From Chlamydiales bacterium (GTDB lineage: Bacteria > Chlamydiota > Chlamydiia > Chlamydiales > JAAKFR01), in assembly GCA_024233495.1 (NCBI GenBank), contig JACKPM010000008.1, positions 1-55,543 of the forward strand: DNA of 55,543 nucleotides, given 5' to 3'. Under the pieces are notes generated by a model. That model was not told the origin of the DNA. It worked only from the letters and a program-made list of their open reading frames with translations, and searched no databases. Shown here in pieces: positions 55,512-55,543 of the stretch (position 1 is the stretch's first letter; each line of letters starts with the position of its first letter). The position numbers were made by a program, and so were the translations under genes.

Positions 55512-55543
55512 AATATTCTAAGAACGCCCTCCCTACACGTGGG

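Overview
The window is from a member of the order Chlamydiales, most likely a chlamydia-related (environmental) lineage and not the genus Chlamydia itself; I cannot fix the genus. The main evidence is gene order. Read against my memory of the Chlamydia trachomatis map, the backbone follows CT034 (EamA transporter), CT033 (recD-like), CT032 (metG), CT031, CT030 (gmk), CT029 (rnhB), CT028 (rplS), CT027 (trmD), CT026 (rpsP), CT025 (ffh), CT024 (prmC/hemK), CT023 (prfA), CT022 (rpmE), CT021, CT020 (lepB), CT019 (ileS), then CT017, CT016 and CT015 (phoH). It also carries several proteins with the paired hydrophobic segments typical of chlamydial inclusion-membrane (Inc) proteins, a type III secretion-like SpoA pair, and a tmRNA gene.

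Layout. 1-7.7 kb: ZIP metal transporter (cut by the window edge), aldo/keto reductase, EamA transporter, an Inc-like 540-residue protein, a repeat protein, and a umuDC operon behind a perfect palindrome. 7.7-13.5 kb: lipoprotein, recD-like helicase, and the yicC-gmk-rpoZ-like-metG operon on the minus strand. 13.5-19.2 kb: an accessory block with six members of an apparently undescribed family of about 140-residue proteins, interrupted by decayed insertion sequences. 19.2-25 kb: the translation/secretion operon rpmE-prfA-prmC-ffh-rpsP-trmD-small ORF-rplS-rnhB. 25-36 kb: a CT021-like exported protein, an Inc-like protein fused to a dual-specificity phosphatase, lepB, and a run of four Inc-like genes. 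36-40.4 kb: ileS, a FliM-like/FliN-like SpoA pair and ssrA (tmRNA). 40.3-47.5 kb: an accessory island starting in the 3' end of ssrA, with an AlsS-type acetolactate synthase, an unknown partner, a DUF1697 protein, IS remnants, an Inc-like protein and a SET-like protein. 47.9-55.5 kb: DEAD-box helicase, flavoprotein, a membrane-anchored protein, phoH, a CT016-like zinc-finger protein and a Ctad1-like SH3 protein.

Two families of small non-coding, nearly fully palindromic elements (called MITE-1, 163 bp, and MITE-2, 158 bp here) mark almost every junction between backbone and accessory DNA. Both are flanked by TA dinucleotides, as expected of Tc1/mariner/IS630-type mobilisation. One MITE-2 copy sits in a transposase whose reading frame is restored across the insertion point by precise removal, one MITE-1 copy is nested in the end of a MITE-2 copy, and one MITE-1 copy supplies the last codons and stop of rnhB.

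The most novel candidates are the six-member small-protein family and its possible kinship to the soluble parts of the neighbouring Inc-like proteins, the Inc-like phosphatase, the ssrA-bounded metabolic island without an integrase, and the paired SpoA genes. All identifications are by eye from motifs and gene order; no database search was run.
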